Origin: Synaphobranchus kaupii | Taxonomy: Eukaryota > Chordata > Actinopteri > Anguilliformes > Synaphobranchidae | NCBI GenBank assembly: GCA_029718625.1 | Contig: CM056389.1 | Span: 11,977,881-12,041,880, forward strand | Direction of reading: 5' to 3' | DNA length: 64,000 bases | Part shown: in pieces, positions 21,001 to 33,620 of the stretch | Layout of the letters: every line of letters begins with the position of its first letter | Position numbering within the stretch: position 1 is the first letter of the stretch | The notes under the pieces: generated by a model | What the model was told of the DNA's origin: nothing | What the model saw: only the letters and a program-made list of their open reading frames with translations | The model's database searches: none | Made by a program: the position numbers and the translations under genes

Positions 21001-21500
21001 NNNNNNNNNNNNNNNNNNNNNNNNNNNNNNNNNNNNNNNNNNNNNNNNNNNNNNNNNNNNNNNNNNNNNNNNNNNNNNNNNNNNNNNNNNNNNNNNNNNN
21101 NNNNNNNNNNNNNNNNNNNNNNNNNNNNNNNNNNNNNNNNNNNNNNNNNNNNNNNNNNNNNNNNNNNNNNNNNNNNNNNNNNNNNNNNNNNNNNNNNNNN
21201 NNNNNNNNNNNNNNNNNNNNNNNNNNNNNNNNNNNNNNNNNNNNNNNNNNNNNNNNNNNNNNNNNNNNNNNNNNNNNNNNNNNNNNNNNNNNNNNNNNNN
21301 NNNNNNNNNNNNNNNNNNNNNNNNNNNNNNNNNNNNNNNNNNNNNNNNNNNNNNNNNNNNNNNNNNNNNNNNNNNNNNNNNNNNNNNNNNNNNNNNNNNN
21401 NNNNNNNNNNNNNNNNNNNNNNNNNNNNNNNNNNNNNNNNNNNNNNNNNNNNNNNNNNNNNNNNNNNNNNNNNNNNNNNNNNNNNNNNNNNNNNNNNNNN
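21001..21500. other. Assembly gap (500 N)
   Basis: There are exactly 500 undetermined bases, which suggests a placeholder rather than a measured length. Reading frames drawn across it are meaningless. A missing cadm2-like exon could lie here. Confidence 0.99.
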
Positions 21501-22166
21501 CGGGTGGTGGGGAATTTGCGGGCAACACAAGTGAGGCGCGAAGAAACCCCGTGGAGGCCGAGCAGCGTGGGACGGGGTCCCTACGTCAAACGGAATGATT
21601 GGGCACAGCGGAGACACTGCCCTCTCCACTGAACGATCCAGGGATGGGTGGAGGTCAAAGGTCATGTTAGATTTATACGTAGAAATGGGACGTTGATTGT
21701 TTTTCATGCGTGGTTAGAAATAGATGTATATTTCTCCACTATTTTTTCAATATTTCGTAACAGAATGGTTCTTACAAGTCCCTGTGAGGTTAGTCAGTCT
21801 CTGCTTTAATAGCTTTAAGTTACGTAGCATCTGCTTTTATATTCAGGAGATCGAATCCCCCCCCCCCCCCATACCGGAGAACTCAATGTACGGCTCGTGA
21901 GTACAGTTCGTGATTCGACGCTGTAACGGACTGTGCCCCGCCACACGCCACACGTCTGATTCTCTACACGCCTGACAGAGACTCACAGTCATTAGCTCAA
22001 ATCGCCTTTTCCCTTCGTGCTTGAATGAAGTTGAGATTTAATCATGTTGAAAATGCAGGCAAATATGAACAGCCCTACAATACCCACAGCATTAATGCGT
22101 GAGGGCTTCAAGGGAAAACTCACTGGGCTCTTTTAGCATGGTGGCTAGCATCCATACATTCAAATG
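21501..22166. other. Intronic sequence with C run
   Basis: GC-rich for the first 140 bases after the gap, with no gene seen. A C run lies at about 21858-21870. Confidence 0.6.
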
Positions 22167-22167
22167 T

Positions 22168-22193
22168 GCTGTGTGTGTGTGTGTGTGTGTGTG

Positions 22194-22237
<44 letters not shown>

Positions 22238-22314
22238 TGTGTGTGTGGTGTGTGTGTGCGTGTGTGTGTGTGTGCGCGTGTTTCTTTTGTGTGTGTCTGT
22301 GTGTGCACCGTGTC
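22168..22314. repeat. (GT)n microsatellite
   Basis: Imperfect GT repeats broken by single-base changes; the apparent Cys/Val-rich proteins in it are artefacts. Confidence 0.95.
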
Positions 22315-22727
22315 TGTGTTTCATGTGTTTATATCTGTGCTTGTTTGTATGTGTGTGTTTTTAGTGTTGCTAGTCATGAGATCTCAGATGGATGCCTCAG
22401 AGGGACTAATTACTCTACAACCAGAAAGGAAACCTAACATTTGGTTTAAAAAAAAAATGCGGTATCTTCACAGGCACAAGATCATATTACTCAATGTAAT
22501 TTAATATGCTTAATATTCACGGTTTTTAGTGCAGTAGAGCACTTGTTAGCACAGGCAATATACCAATTGTAATACAATTTGGATGAAAGCCAGTGCCTGA
22601 AGGAGCTGGAATTAAAATGAAAAGCCCCAGGACAAAGAAATAACAGTTATCTAATTCAGCCAAGCTATCTGTAGTCATAGCCACCACTGGCTTTCCCAAT
22701 TGTGGGGTACAGATGATGTTTGGATAA

Positions 22728-22871
22728 ATCTCTCTCTCTCTCTCTCTCTCTCTCCCTCCTCTCTCTCTCTCTCTCTCTCTCCTCTCATCTCTCTCTCCTC
22801 CTCTCTCCTCTCTCTCCTCTCTCTCTCCTTCTCTCTCTCTCTCCTCTCTCTCCTCTCTCTCTCTCTCTCTC

Positions 22872-22926
<55 letters not shown>
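22728..22926. repeat. (CT)n microsatellite
   Basis: Polypyrimidine CT/CTCC repeats of about 200 bases, followed by short CA repeats. On the opposite strand it is a GA tract. Confidence 0.95.
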
Positions 22927-22929
<3 letters not shown>

Positions 22930-25780
22930 ACACACACACTCACACTCACCACGTTGACAGGTAACCCTCAATTTGATAACTCATGTATTCAACCAACATG
23001 CGTACACTTCATATTTATATTCAACCAGGGGCTCCGTATGGGGGGGAAAGGTGAGGACGATTCTAAGGGGCCCCTGACTGACAGGGGTCCTAAAACATTA
23101 TTATAACATTAGGTAAATTATTAACCTATCATAATTTTGTTATTTTCTTGTTTTTTGGCAAAAAGTAAACATCCAGAGAGCCTCTGTCTCTGTAAAAGAA
23201 AGAAAAGAAAGACAGGAGAAAGAAAAGAATCGGCGACAGTATGTCACTCCCAATTTTTCACAAAGGAAGGTGGGTGTAAGTAGTCCGTGAGTGGTGAAAT
23301 TAACCTGTTAGCTAGCCTTAGTCCATAGTGAAATGGGCTACTTATGCTCCTCTAACATTAGTTACTTAATATTAGGGAGGGGCAAAGCGGAGCTTTAGAA
23401 CATAGACAGCAGTGAATTAACGTGAGCTTGACAATACATTCCCTGATAGAAAACTGAGTTTGTTGACTTTTTTGCTTCACTGCAGTGGTGATAAAAACTT
23501 ACAAGAAGTAAGTGCTAGTGTATTGTTAGCCTTTAATGATCTGCATAAGAGGCTAGAATGATGTAGCTAGCAGAAAGCAATAGCATTAACCCCATACAAA
23601 ATTGATATTCTAACGTTGCTCATTCAATCGAATGGTAAAAGTGAAATCGTTCGATTGTGGTTCAGTGGCAACCCGAAAATTTCTGACACAACCCTCGATA
23701 AACGGCAAAAGTCCCAGTAGAAGATGGAATTAAATCTTTAAAAGTTATACATTTTCTGAAGTCGTCATCGATTTCCCTTGGCCACTGTCAATGAGGCCGC
23801 GTGATCTGGGCATTACAGTTGCTATGTAAATTACGTCAGAAGTATTCAGCATTGTTATTTGCTAATTAATCGTTACGGCACGCTCGTCATACTAAACGTG
23901 ATTGGAGCCTGACATGTCAATATTCAAAATCCGTTTAAAACCTTTCGACTTTTAATTTATAAGGCGGGATATACCGAGTGACCAGCGAAAATATTCACCT
24001 GACAGTCTTTCAGAATTCTGACAGTTGATCAAGTCAACTGATTGTCAAATAGGGGAATAGTTCTTACAGTTTATTTACACTTTGTGAATGTCATCATATT
24101 GTGTGAAATAAATATTCTGAAAATGTTCTCTTTGCTTAATTGCTGGTATAATTTATCTGTTTTGTTCTGGAGACCAGACCACCCATATCTAATCAACCCA
24201 TAGCCATAATAACAGTGTTAGATCTTTAATCTCAATCATTAATCTCACAACAATTTAAAATGACCGTGAGATACTGAATAGAACAGAATATTGGCTGCGC
24301 TGATCTGTTTTCGGTGCCCTCAGAGTCCTACTCTTATCATTGATCGAATGTTGGGAAAATGTTAGTTTAAAAGCCGCAAAAACAGTCCTTATATCGCATT
24401 AAAATTACATATAAGTTATTGTCCATAAACATGTTTATTTAAGGTTAACAACTGACAATTTTAAGCAGAATATTTATGTTTGATTTGAATGGGTCGATTG
24501 GGTTCTGGAGGTGTGTGGTTACAGCAATTGGGCAGGGTTAGCGTGGCCTGTGGTGGCAGGGTAGAACGTTCTTCGACTATTGCTTGAAATCTGATTTATA
24601 GAATGAGCCGAAACGTTCCTGGATTAGCCTGTGTGGTATAAGGATATAGACCATACATTGCAAGTTCCAATTTAAATTTTTTTAAAAGTAATGGATTAAT
24701 GATTGTAGTTCAGTTTGTAGTCTACTTTAAACAGACTACATATCCATTACTGCAACGCACGGGTGGTTCTCGACCAATCGGATATTATCATCTTGTCTGG
24801 ACATTTTTGGCAGTGCTGCCCGCTGAAGACGAGCTAACGTTAGCTTGCTAAGTTGAGAAGCCCGCACGACAAGGTCAGAAACTACACTACAGTTAACCCC
24901 ATAAAACAATTCTAGCTTTTAGTCCTTCAGCTAGCTAGCTAATGTTAGAAAAAAAGTGTTTAAAAATGGTGCTGTGTGCTACTGCTGGCTAACGTTATAC
25001 GACAATGTTTGGAGACAACGCTACTCTACGGTTGCGCGTCCGGAGGGGAATTATGGGACGTTGAGCTTTTAAACAGTGCCTGCGTTGGTATTCACAAAAA
25101 AAATATTAAAAACGTAAAATATACTCAAAACAGGTCCAGAAAAACGACATATTTTGCGAACGGGCATTATATTTGAACAATCCAGGAAATTTATGGTAAG
25201 ACATAATCACTAGAAGTAGTTTAAAAGTAAGTTTTAGTTAATGTCTATGGTCTAAATTAATGGTGAAGTTACTTCCGAAACCAGAGTGACATAGTCACTT
25301 GAGTACTCTCTACCACCCTGGACAGGTCACCAATCCATTGCAGGGCTACTTATTTTCATTATTCATTATTTTGAAGTTGTTTAAAATAGTTTAAAACTTA
25401 GGTGGAGATAGTTGAACAGCAGTTATCCCGACCTGAGATTCAGCTGTGAAAGCTTCATCGCACTCTCCCCCCCCATTTTTACTCCCACAGAGGGAGATTT
25501 TCTCCCTCTAACAGGACTGTAAAAATGGCATGTGTCTGTGATCTTTGATTCTCAGGCTGTGATCTCGTTTTGCTGTGTGTGGTGTTTGTTTTTAACCTTT
25601 CTCAATCTCCCTTTCGCCCTAATCTTAAAATTGACCCAACTGCGATAAACAACACTGAACCTGTGTGCAATTTCAAAAACTGCTTTCACCTCTACCCCCT
25701 CCTCCCTCCCTCCCTCCCCTCTTTCGCCAACATCCCCAACAGAATATCAACACTTTCTGGTTCCGTGAGTTCATTCACAC
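22927..25780. other. Intronic sequence, no recognisable gene
   Basis: AT-rich with no supported gene. A possible degenerate hAT end (AGGGGCTCCGTATGGGGGGG) lies near 23027. TAGCTAGC/TAACGTTAGC words cluster at about 24830-24960. A scrap of a common fish repeat (CTGGACAGGTCACCAATCCA) is at about 25319-25350. Confidence 0.5.
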
Positions 25781-25789
25781 TCTCACATG

Positions 25790-26440
25790 TAGGGCACGTT
25801 TTCCAATTACGGGATTCAAATCATGTCCCGCGATTTCCGCGCGTTTTTGGCTCTGTTAGTTTATTAACTTCAGCCTGGTGGCGGCGCGTTTGTAATTGAC
25901 AGCGCGTATTGCGACGCAGTAGCGCGCATTTCATCCCCCCAGACATTGTGCCGCAAAACACAATTTTTGATCAGCGAGTGTAATTACCATATCAGCCGGC
26001 GTACGGGCAGCTCAAGGCCGGAGTGCGATTCGCAGCCGTGGATAATTTCCCAAATTAGCTCGAAGCAGTATGTCCGCGTGGCTGCCTGCTCGGTTTCCCC
26101 CCACACGTCACACGCGTGTGCGGAGCGGTTCCGTCCGCTTCGCTTAATAAAGTGACGGTAAATACCCGCCATCGCAGCACCACAGCGTGCTTAACACCGC
26201 AGCAACCCATTAAGCCGATCCGCAGCCATACCCACGGCGGATTCGAGAGAACGTGGCGCTCGCACTCCCGCACCGGCAATCCCCGATTCAATCAACGAAC
26301 CCCATTTTTCATAATTAATTTCAACAAAACAAATGAATGATTCGAGAGCCGAGGCAACAACGAGGACGCCAGACGCAGAAGGATCGGGGCGAAGTCAAAG
26401 GAACACAAACTGTGTCACGGGCTGCCTGGAGCGGGGCTTG
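25790..26440. promoter_or_regulatory. CpG-rich non-coding block
   Basis: This block stands out from the AT-rich surroundings by frequent CG dinucleotides (for example GCGCGTTT, GACAGCGCG, CCGGCGTACGG, CACACGCGTGTGCG) mixed with TAATTA-type homeodomain-like sites near 26310. No splice-flanked coding pattern was seen. It could be an unmethylated regulatory element or alternative promoter of the surrounding gene. This is inference from composition only. Confidence 0.35.
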
Positions 26441-26760
26441 GTTCCTGTTCAATATTAATATCTCAATGACCCTTCATATTATTGTGCGTTAACCCCGGGC
26501 AAAACGCTCCAATGTTTTTATAATTGGATATCTCCCAGCCCCAGCTATTCATAACCATCTTGTAACGGGGCTGGCCCCTGTAAAATGCGCCCGGGGCAAA
26601 TCTATTGACTTTCCCCCACCCCCCAACACACTCAAAAAACAGAGCGGATAATAATAACAATAATATGAAAGCTAATTTCTCAGGTTCAAAAGATTGATAT
26701 GAAATAAAACGGAGAATTTCATTATTCCACACACTGTTTATTGGCACCCAGCTGTTACAC

Positions 26761-26763
<3 letters not shown>

Positions 26764-26806
<43 letters not shown>
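26764..26806. repeat. (CA)n microsatellite
   Basis: About 21 CA units, uninterrupted. Confidence 0.95.
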
Positions 26807-26810
<4 letters not shown>

Positions 26811-27627
26811 AATACATACACATAGGCTTTTTCATCTGGTGCAGATTGACAGAATTCATCACGTTTGCCTCTGAAGAGTGAACGGTTCAGCGGGAGCACA
26901 TAACAGAATGAGGAGGATACTTTTACTCACACTCCAGAACGCATCATATTTTAATAAGGCCAGAGACACTCCTCTGTGTGCGATTTAGCATTGGAGCGCG
27001 CAGTGCAAATTCCCCTCCTTTTAATATTTATACCCTCAAACACCCCCCCCCCCCACCCCGCCCGGTCCCAGAGACTCTGATTCCACTCCAATGAATTATT
27101 GTGCGTGTGTTCAAACGAGGCCCCTTCCGACTGTGTACTCGTCGGCTCGCCCCACAGACACACATTACATTTGTGTTTCTCTCTAATCTTCCCCCTCCTG
27201 TACGAGTTCTTTCCAGTTTCCCCGCACTTCCTGAAAACACGCATATCCTCATCGCAGGCAGCGCAGAGGTAAGCTATTTTCAGATGGGCATATTGTATAT
27301 ATTGTGTGCGTGTGTGCATTTAAAACTGCATTGCAGTGATGTATATTTATCTCTAAATTGTCAAAGAAGTAAAAGTCACAAAATATTGTTGTATAATTTT
27401 CATTTCCACACAGATTCTTTCTAATTTCACATAAATATCTTTCTAATGATCCCAAAGCAGGATTTGTAGGCTCGATGGAGTTATGCACAAACAAGCAAAG
27501 CTTGACAGCCCCTGTGATTCCATCTCAAACCTTTTAAAACTGTGCCGCCACCCCCATGCCAAGCAATACTACATACGTATATCCATTCTGCATTTAAGAA
27601 TACATCTCAGGCTACACAGAAGGAAAA
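26807..27627. other. Intronic sequence with C run
   Basis: No gene was recognised. A C-rich run lies at about 27043-27064. A composition resembling conserved non-coding DNA (ATGAATTATTG and similar) is seen near 27080-27110. Confidence 0.45.
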
Positions 27628-28808
<1,181 letters not shown>

Positions 28809-29097
28809 ATGCCAACTCCCGGGTCGTGTCTGTGATCGGGAATTTCTTCACTCGGATATTCCCGATTAATTCACGGAGTCTGCCCTGCGCTGAAATTTCA
28901 CGGCATGTCCTGAGAGGTGGACGGCCATTTTCTGGCAATTTATGCCAACTGTCTGGACAAGGACACCTCCGTGCAGGAGATGATGTCCGTCTCCGAAACA
29001 CTTGACAGATGCCGCACACGGCAGGAAATGTGTCCATTTTCAGATTTGTGCACAGTAGTGTCCGCTCCATAAATGCACCTTTTCATGCAAAGAGTGA
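28809..29097 (+). repeat. Unclassified dispersed repeat, copy 1
   Basis: Similar to 33049-33303. Shared blocks in the same order are AACTCCCGG, CTCGGATAT-CCCGATTA, GTGGACGGCCAT, a TCTGGACAAG-ACCTCCGTGCA block, GATGTCCG-TCCGA, and a TTTCATGCA block at the end. There is no obvious coding or tRNA-like part. Confidence 0.7.
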
Positions 29098-30246
29098 AAC
29101 TAATGAAATTGCGTGCTCTCGCTATACACAAAGAATTAATATAAAACAACACATATCCGCACACCCGGTGGATTACAAAAAAAGTATTCGTCCAACTGCA
29201 CCAGCATATACTGTATGCTTGCCTATATGTTGTGATCGCAGGGATACTCTGATGTGATTGGTTGACCTGTTAGTTGTGGGGAATTAATACGCTGATGATT
29301 ACAACCGATATTAAACTATACAGATAATCTTTCTAATTTTGTCTGTTTATTTAAAATCGTATTTTTAACAGTAGATGTTTTATCCGCAGTTATAAAAAAA
29401 AATGATACAAAAAAAAGGCAGTTGTATGAAATGTTGGGATTATTCATCTTATTATGAGATTGTATCATTATTATGATGTAATAAATGTTTATGTACACAC
29501 CTCCCATTCTTATTTAGAAAATATTTTTTCTCATCATCTTCCCACTGCCATCCGTCAGCGACATGCTGTGTTAAAATCACCTTTTTTTTTTTGCTTTGGG
29601 CAGATTTTAATGACCATTTTAATTAGTACAGTCCACCAACTTATTGCCAGACCCACCCGCCCCCCCGAAGAAAATGAGTCCCGTGATTGTAACACCCCAC
29701 TCTAGGAAATCACTGAGAACAGCAAGCAGGGAAAGAGGCTGAACTGGGCCCGACCCCGCCAACGTCGCCATCTGCACATTCGCCGCTGAGCCAATATTGG
29801 CAATACTGGCGCAACCAATCGTGCGTGATCCTTGAGACGCCATTTCACACCCTTATTATAGGTGGGGCTCCATTGGGTTTGTTGTGACAACAGAGGAAGG
29901 GGGGATTGCAATTAATTCAGGGAGAATTAATTTTCCCAGCGCCTCGCCCAAGTAATTACAAACGTGATAGCGGCTATTTTAACACGGGTGGAAGGAGAGC
30001 TTGAAAGGGGGCCAAAAGATTTCAGCCCAAACCCTGCATACTTTTCAGCTGAGAGCCACGACGACGGCCCGACCCGGTTTGAACCCGACTTTAATAAGTA
30101 CGTCAGTACAGTAGAAGAAGTCTCATTATCTGCCATAATGGTGCTGATGCATGCACAAATCCAAATCATTGGCCTGCTACCAAATAGCCTACATTAGCTT
30201 ACGAATGAACAAAAATTAGAGAAAATTACAAGTGTACAACTATTTA
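29098..30246. other. Intronic sequence, no recognisable gene
   Basis: AT-rich, with several TAATTAATT-type words near 29910-29960. No exon signals fitting cadm2 were seen. Confidence 0.45.
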
Positions 30247-30627
30247 TTTTTAATTATTTATAATTTTTTTTCTGATTTTTTCCTTCTTCTCCCAATTTGG
30301 TAGCCAATTGGACCCTGTGTAACTCAATTCCCCCCGGTGTAGCAACCACTAGAGAACCGGCGCTTACAACCCCTTTGTCTGGTAGCAGGATAGAGGGTGC
30401 CACGTCCTCTTCAGGGCGCGACTCCTCGAGCTCCTAACCGTGAGTCCAGCTCTCCCAGGGCTGTCTTATGTGCAATGATTCTCTCCGAGCTCCCTCCCCC
30501 CACCCGAAGGCAGCCGCCAATTGCTGCTCCCACAGGGCACCGGCCATGCTCGGATCTGACAGGACCGGGGGCGGCGAACCCCGATCCTCGGATTACAACT
30601 GCACCACCCGCCTGAAAGTCGGCGCTT
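30247..30627 (-). mobile_element. tRNA-derived SINE, second copy
   Basis: Same family as 15504-15837. It is flanked by a perfect 14-bp target duplication, TGTACAACTATTTA (30233-30246 and 30628-30641). On the minus strand it has an A box TGGTGCAGTTG, a B box GGTTCGCCGCC, the GGTTGCTACACC body block, the GGCTACCAAATTGGGAGAAG block and an A-rich end. Confidence 0.88.
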
Positions 30628-30641
30628 TGTACAACTATTTA

Positions 30642-31333
30642 AAAAAAATGTTAAATACCTATTTGGCAAGGTTACAACATCATCAAGCCCATTCTAGGCT
30701 TGTGATGGTGTCATATTTTGACTACCCGGTGTTACTTCCCTCTAAAACACCATTGAGACCGGTATTACTGGCATCAAGCTTCCCTTTAAACTGATCTTGG
30801 TCTCAACCAATTAATTCTCCCTTCATTAACAAGTGCGCCGCCAACAATCTGAATAATTAATTGGCAGGTAAACATAGAGCTTCTTTCTTCACATCATGTT
30901 AGGGAGATTAAACGATAGATTCAATTTAGAAAAAATCTGTTTTTAATCACAAGTACAAATACAAGCCACTAGCTTGTGTCCAATTATAATGCAGCACACA
31001 CGCACACACACAAAGCCTATATCAGATCTGATCTTGCAGCACTGAATTATGGGTGAGTAAGAAAGGAGTGCTTCAGGGTTTCTCAGGGGCAGATCACACA
31101 TATTAAGCGGGGGGGCAAGGATGACTCAGAAGGGCCCGGGATGGCTCGTAAGGAAGCAGGAAAAAAAAAACAAAGCAAAATTTACTGACTACACACTTCA
31201 ATAAGTCAATTATTGCCCATTTTCAGAAGATTCAGCAGTTTTGGAGGTAATTAAAAGTATGAGCCGGCTAAGAGACATTCGTAAGGTCAACTGTAAAAGC
31301 CGATGACCTCACACGTGGGGCTGGCAGGACGAG

Positions 31334-31366
<33 letters not shown>

Positions 31367-32160
31367 CAAACAAATTAACACGTTAATTTCACTCCTTTTT
31401 GTCCCGTTCTTCTCCTGCGGTGTGCTCTATAGCAGCTTCCCTTTAAGACCGTACCCTCACACACCAAATCGCATCACGGAGCCGCGTGAATAATTAACTG
31501 CTTTACGTGCCGGGGACAGCGGAGACAGATTTAGCACAAAAAAAAGCATAGGGGGGTGAGATGTGCTGTGGGGTGAGACCGTTTTAATTAGATTTAAAAA
31601 ACAAATTACTGCTTCCTAATTGTTAAAAATAGCGTGTCCTGGAGGGAGGGCGCCAGGTCCCAGCGACCGCCCCTGAATTATTTAACCCAAAACAAATATA
31701 AGCATCGTTTGCTATGCAACTCATAGACGCAACAATAATAATCAAACCACCTCATAAAGGACTGTAATCTCCGTCTCCCAGAGAGGACTTGTTTCCCAGT
31801 GAGGGGATTACATCATCGATGATTACATCATTTTATGCCGACGGTCTCTTGTATAAAATTATCATTATTAAATGTAGAAACGAGTAACATTAGACCACCT
31901 TGCTACCTACCTCCAATAGATTACTTAAATTGTCTTTTGCCATTGAAATTTAATGGATAAAGGGACTATCGTGTGTAATTCAAAGGGATTTAACAATGTT
32001 TTTCTTTTATCTGTCGTGAGCAGTAATTATTTTACCACGCTGACAGATCATCAATAACTGCCCTCCGTGGTCGCATGAAAATGATTTTTTTGTATTACTT
32101 TTTAATTTCTCCAGTGCTCTTTATACTTAAAAAGGGGAGGGAGCACTGTGTGAATATTAG
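30642..32160. other. Intronic sequence with homopolymer
   Basis: No gene seen. A 28-base A run is at 31337-31364. TAATTA/AATTAA words and short GC-rich islands (31430-31530, 31640-31680) resemble conserved non-coding sequence, but this cannot be verified by eye. Confidence 0.4.
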
Positions 32161-32194
32161 CCCCCCCCCCCCCCCCCCCCCCCGCCCCCCCCCC
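32161..32194. repeat. Poly-C tract
   Basis: Thirty-three C and one G. On the minus (cadm2 sense) strand it is a G tract that could form a quadruplex. Its length may be an assembly estimate. Confidence 0.9.
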
Positions 32195-32334
32195 AGGGAT
32201 GTCTTAGCCAGAAACTGCACAATCGAGCAATAGAGTCCGCTCCTTTCACTAGCTAAAACCTTTATTACCACATAGCACTCAGTCCTTCCATTAAGAAAAA
32301 TCTATAATAACTGAAAAGTGTGGTTTAGGATCTT

Positions 32335-32367
32335 GTGTGTGTGTGCGCGGTGTGTTTGTGTCTGTGT

Positions 32368-32398
<31 letters not shown>

Positions 32399-32413
32399 CA
32401 TTTGTCTGTCTGT

Positions 32414-32453
<40 letters not shown>
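32335..32453. repeat. (GT)n microsatellite
   Basis: Imperfect GT repeats with a central GCATTTGTCTGTCTG interruption. Confidence 0.95.
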
Positions 32454-32455
<2 letters not shown>

Positions 32456-32482
32456 CCACACTGATTTGTCCACTACTGTTCA

Positions 32483-32544
32483 TTGCTCTGAATAAGAGCA
32501 TCAGACAAATGATTGTGATGTAATGTAACGTAACGTAATGTAAC
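32483..32544 (+). repeat. Degenerate L2-type 3' tail
   Basis: TTGCTCTGAATAAGAGCATC, then CAGACAAATGATTGTGATG and TAATG/TAACG repeats match the shared LINE/SINE tail. No SINE body precedes it. Confidence 0.65.
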
Positions 32545-33048
32545 CACAAATATTTTTTTTAAAAGGTAATAAATAAAATGATGCCTTGCATGGCTTGTCC
32601 ACAGGGCACTTGATGTGTTGTATGATGGCAAATATGACGAAATGATTAAAAAACAAACGCTGCAGTTTTGTTTACGCGGGATAAGTTCCTGAGAGCAGAG
32701 GGCTTCAAATCGAGCCGAACACAGAGGAGAAGGATTATGCAGCAAGGGCTGACTGACCAATCGGCGGAGAGCAAAGTTGGGCTCTAAAGAGCAGAGCGGA
32801 GAGAGGAGTCGAGCGGATGTAATTTGACTGGAGCGTGGGGTCTTTTCTCCAATTTCGCTCCAGGTTTTGGGTTTTGCGCGTGAGCTGACAGAAAACTGGG
32901 CCCGATGGGCCTCACACGCTCTGGTAAACAGCGCCTCGGTTCTGCTCTAACCCAGGGCCCCGCTACACTACAGAAGCACCATCTCTCACCCCAGAGGCAT
33001 TCCAGAGAAGGCTTCACTGCATCAGGAGTTTCTGGAAGATGCTGGAAG
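32545..33048. other. Intronic sequence, no recognisable gene
   Basis: Mixed composition, with nothing recognised. Confidence 0.5.
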
Positions 33049-33303
33049 TGTTAACTCCCGGCCACGTCTGCGATCTGCGATGTCTGGACTCGGATATGCC
33101 CGATTAGTCGAAGTGGACGGCCATGTCTGGCCATATCCGGCCATGTCGTTTTATGGCAAGGTTCTGGACAAGAACAACCTCCGTGCACGAGATTATGTCC
33201 GATTCCGACGGCAGACATGCATCCGCAAATGGCCAGATACAGTCCGTTTTTGGGTTAGTGCACCGTACCATACGGCCCGTAAACGCAGCCTTTCATGCAG
33301 TGC
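33049..33303 (+). repeat. Unclassified dispersed repeat, copy 2
   Basis: Partner of 28809-29097, with the same ordered blocks and roughly 250 bp long. It has additional internal CCGGCCATGTC words. Confidence 0.7.
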
Positions 33304-33444
33304 TTTTTCCTGGCACAGTTGTGGTCTTGCAGAGCAGGGTGTGGCACTCTAACAATCATTCGCCTAGGCGTCATTGGTTTACCCCAGCACAGGAATACTT
33401 TTCTATGTCAGCCACGCATAAACAAAAATGTAGGCTCTATGATG

Positions 33445-33620
33445 GCATCTCCACATAATACGAGCTTGCCGGTTCGATTCCCAAGTGGAATAGTGCCATT
33501 GTACTCTTGAGCAAGCTACTTAACTGAATTGCATCACTATATATTCAGCTCTATAAGTGATCTACATGTGAAAAATGCAAGCTAAGTATGTTGCTCTGGG
33601 TAAGAGCATTTGTGAATTCC
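33445..33620 (+). mobile_element. tRNA-derived SINE with L2-type tail, 5'-truncated
   Basis: The B box GGTTCGATTCCC is followed by CTTGAGCAAGCTACTTAACT, the same order as the minus-strand SINE at 42649. It ends in a TTGCTCTGGGTAAGAGCAT tail. The head is degraded. Confidence 0.7.

Noticed and set aside
20940..21707. Long frames across 21001-21500
   Set aside because: They consist almost wholly of undetermined bases.
22099..22957. Cys/Val- and Ser/Leu-rich proteins
   Set aside because: Direct translations of GT and CT microsatellites.
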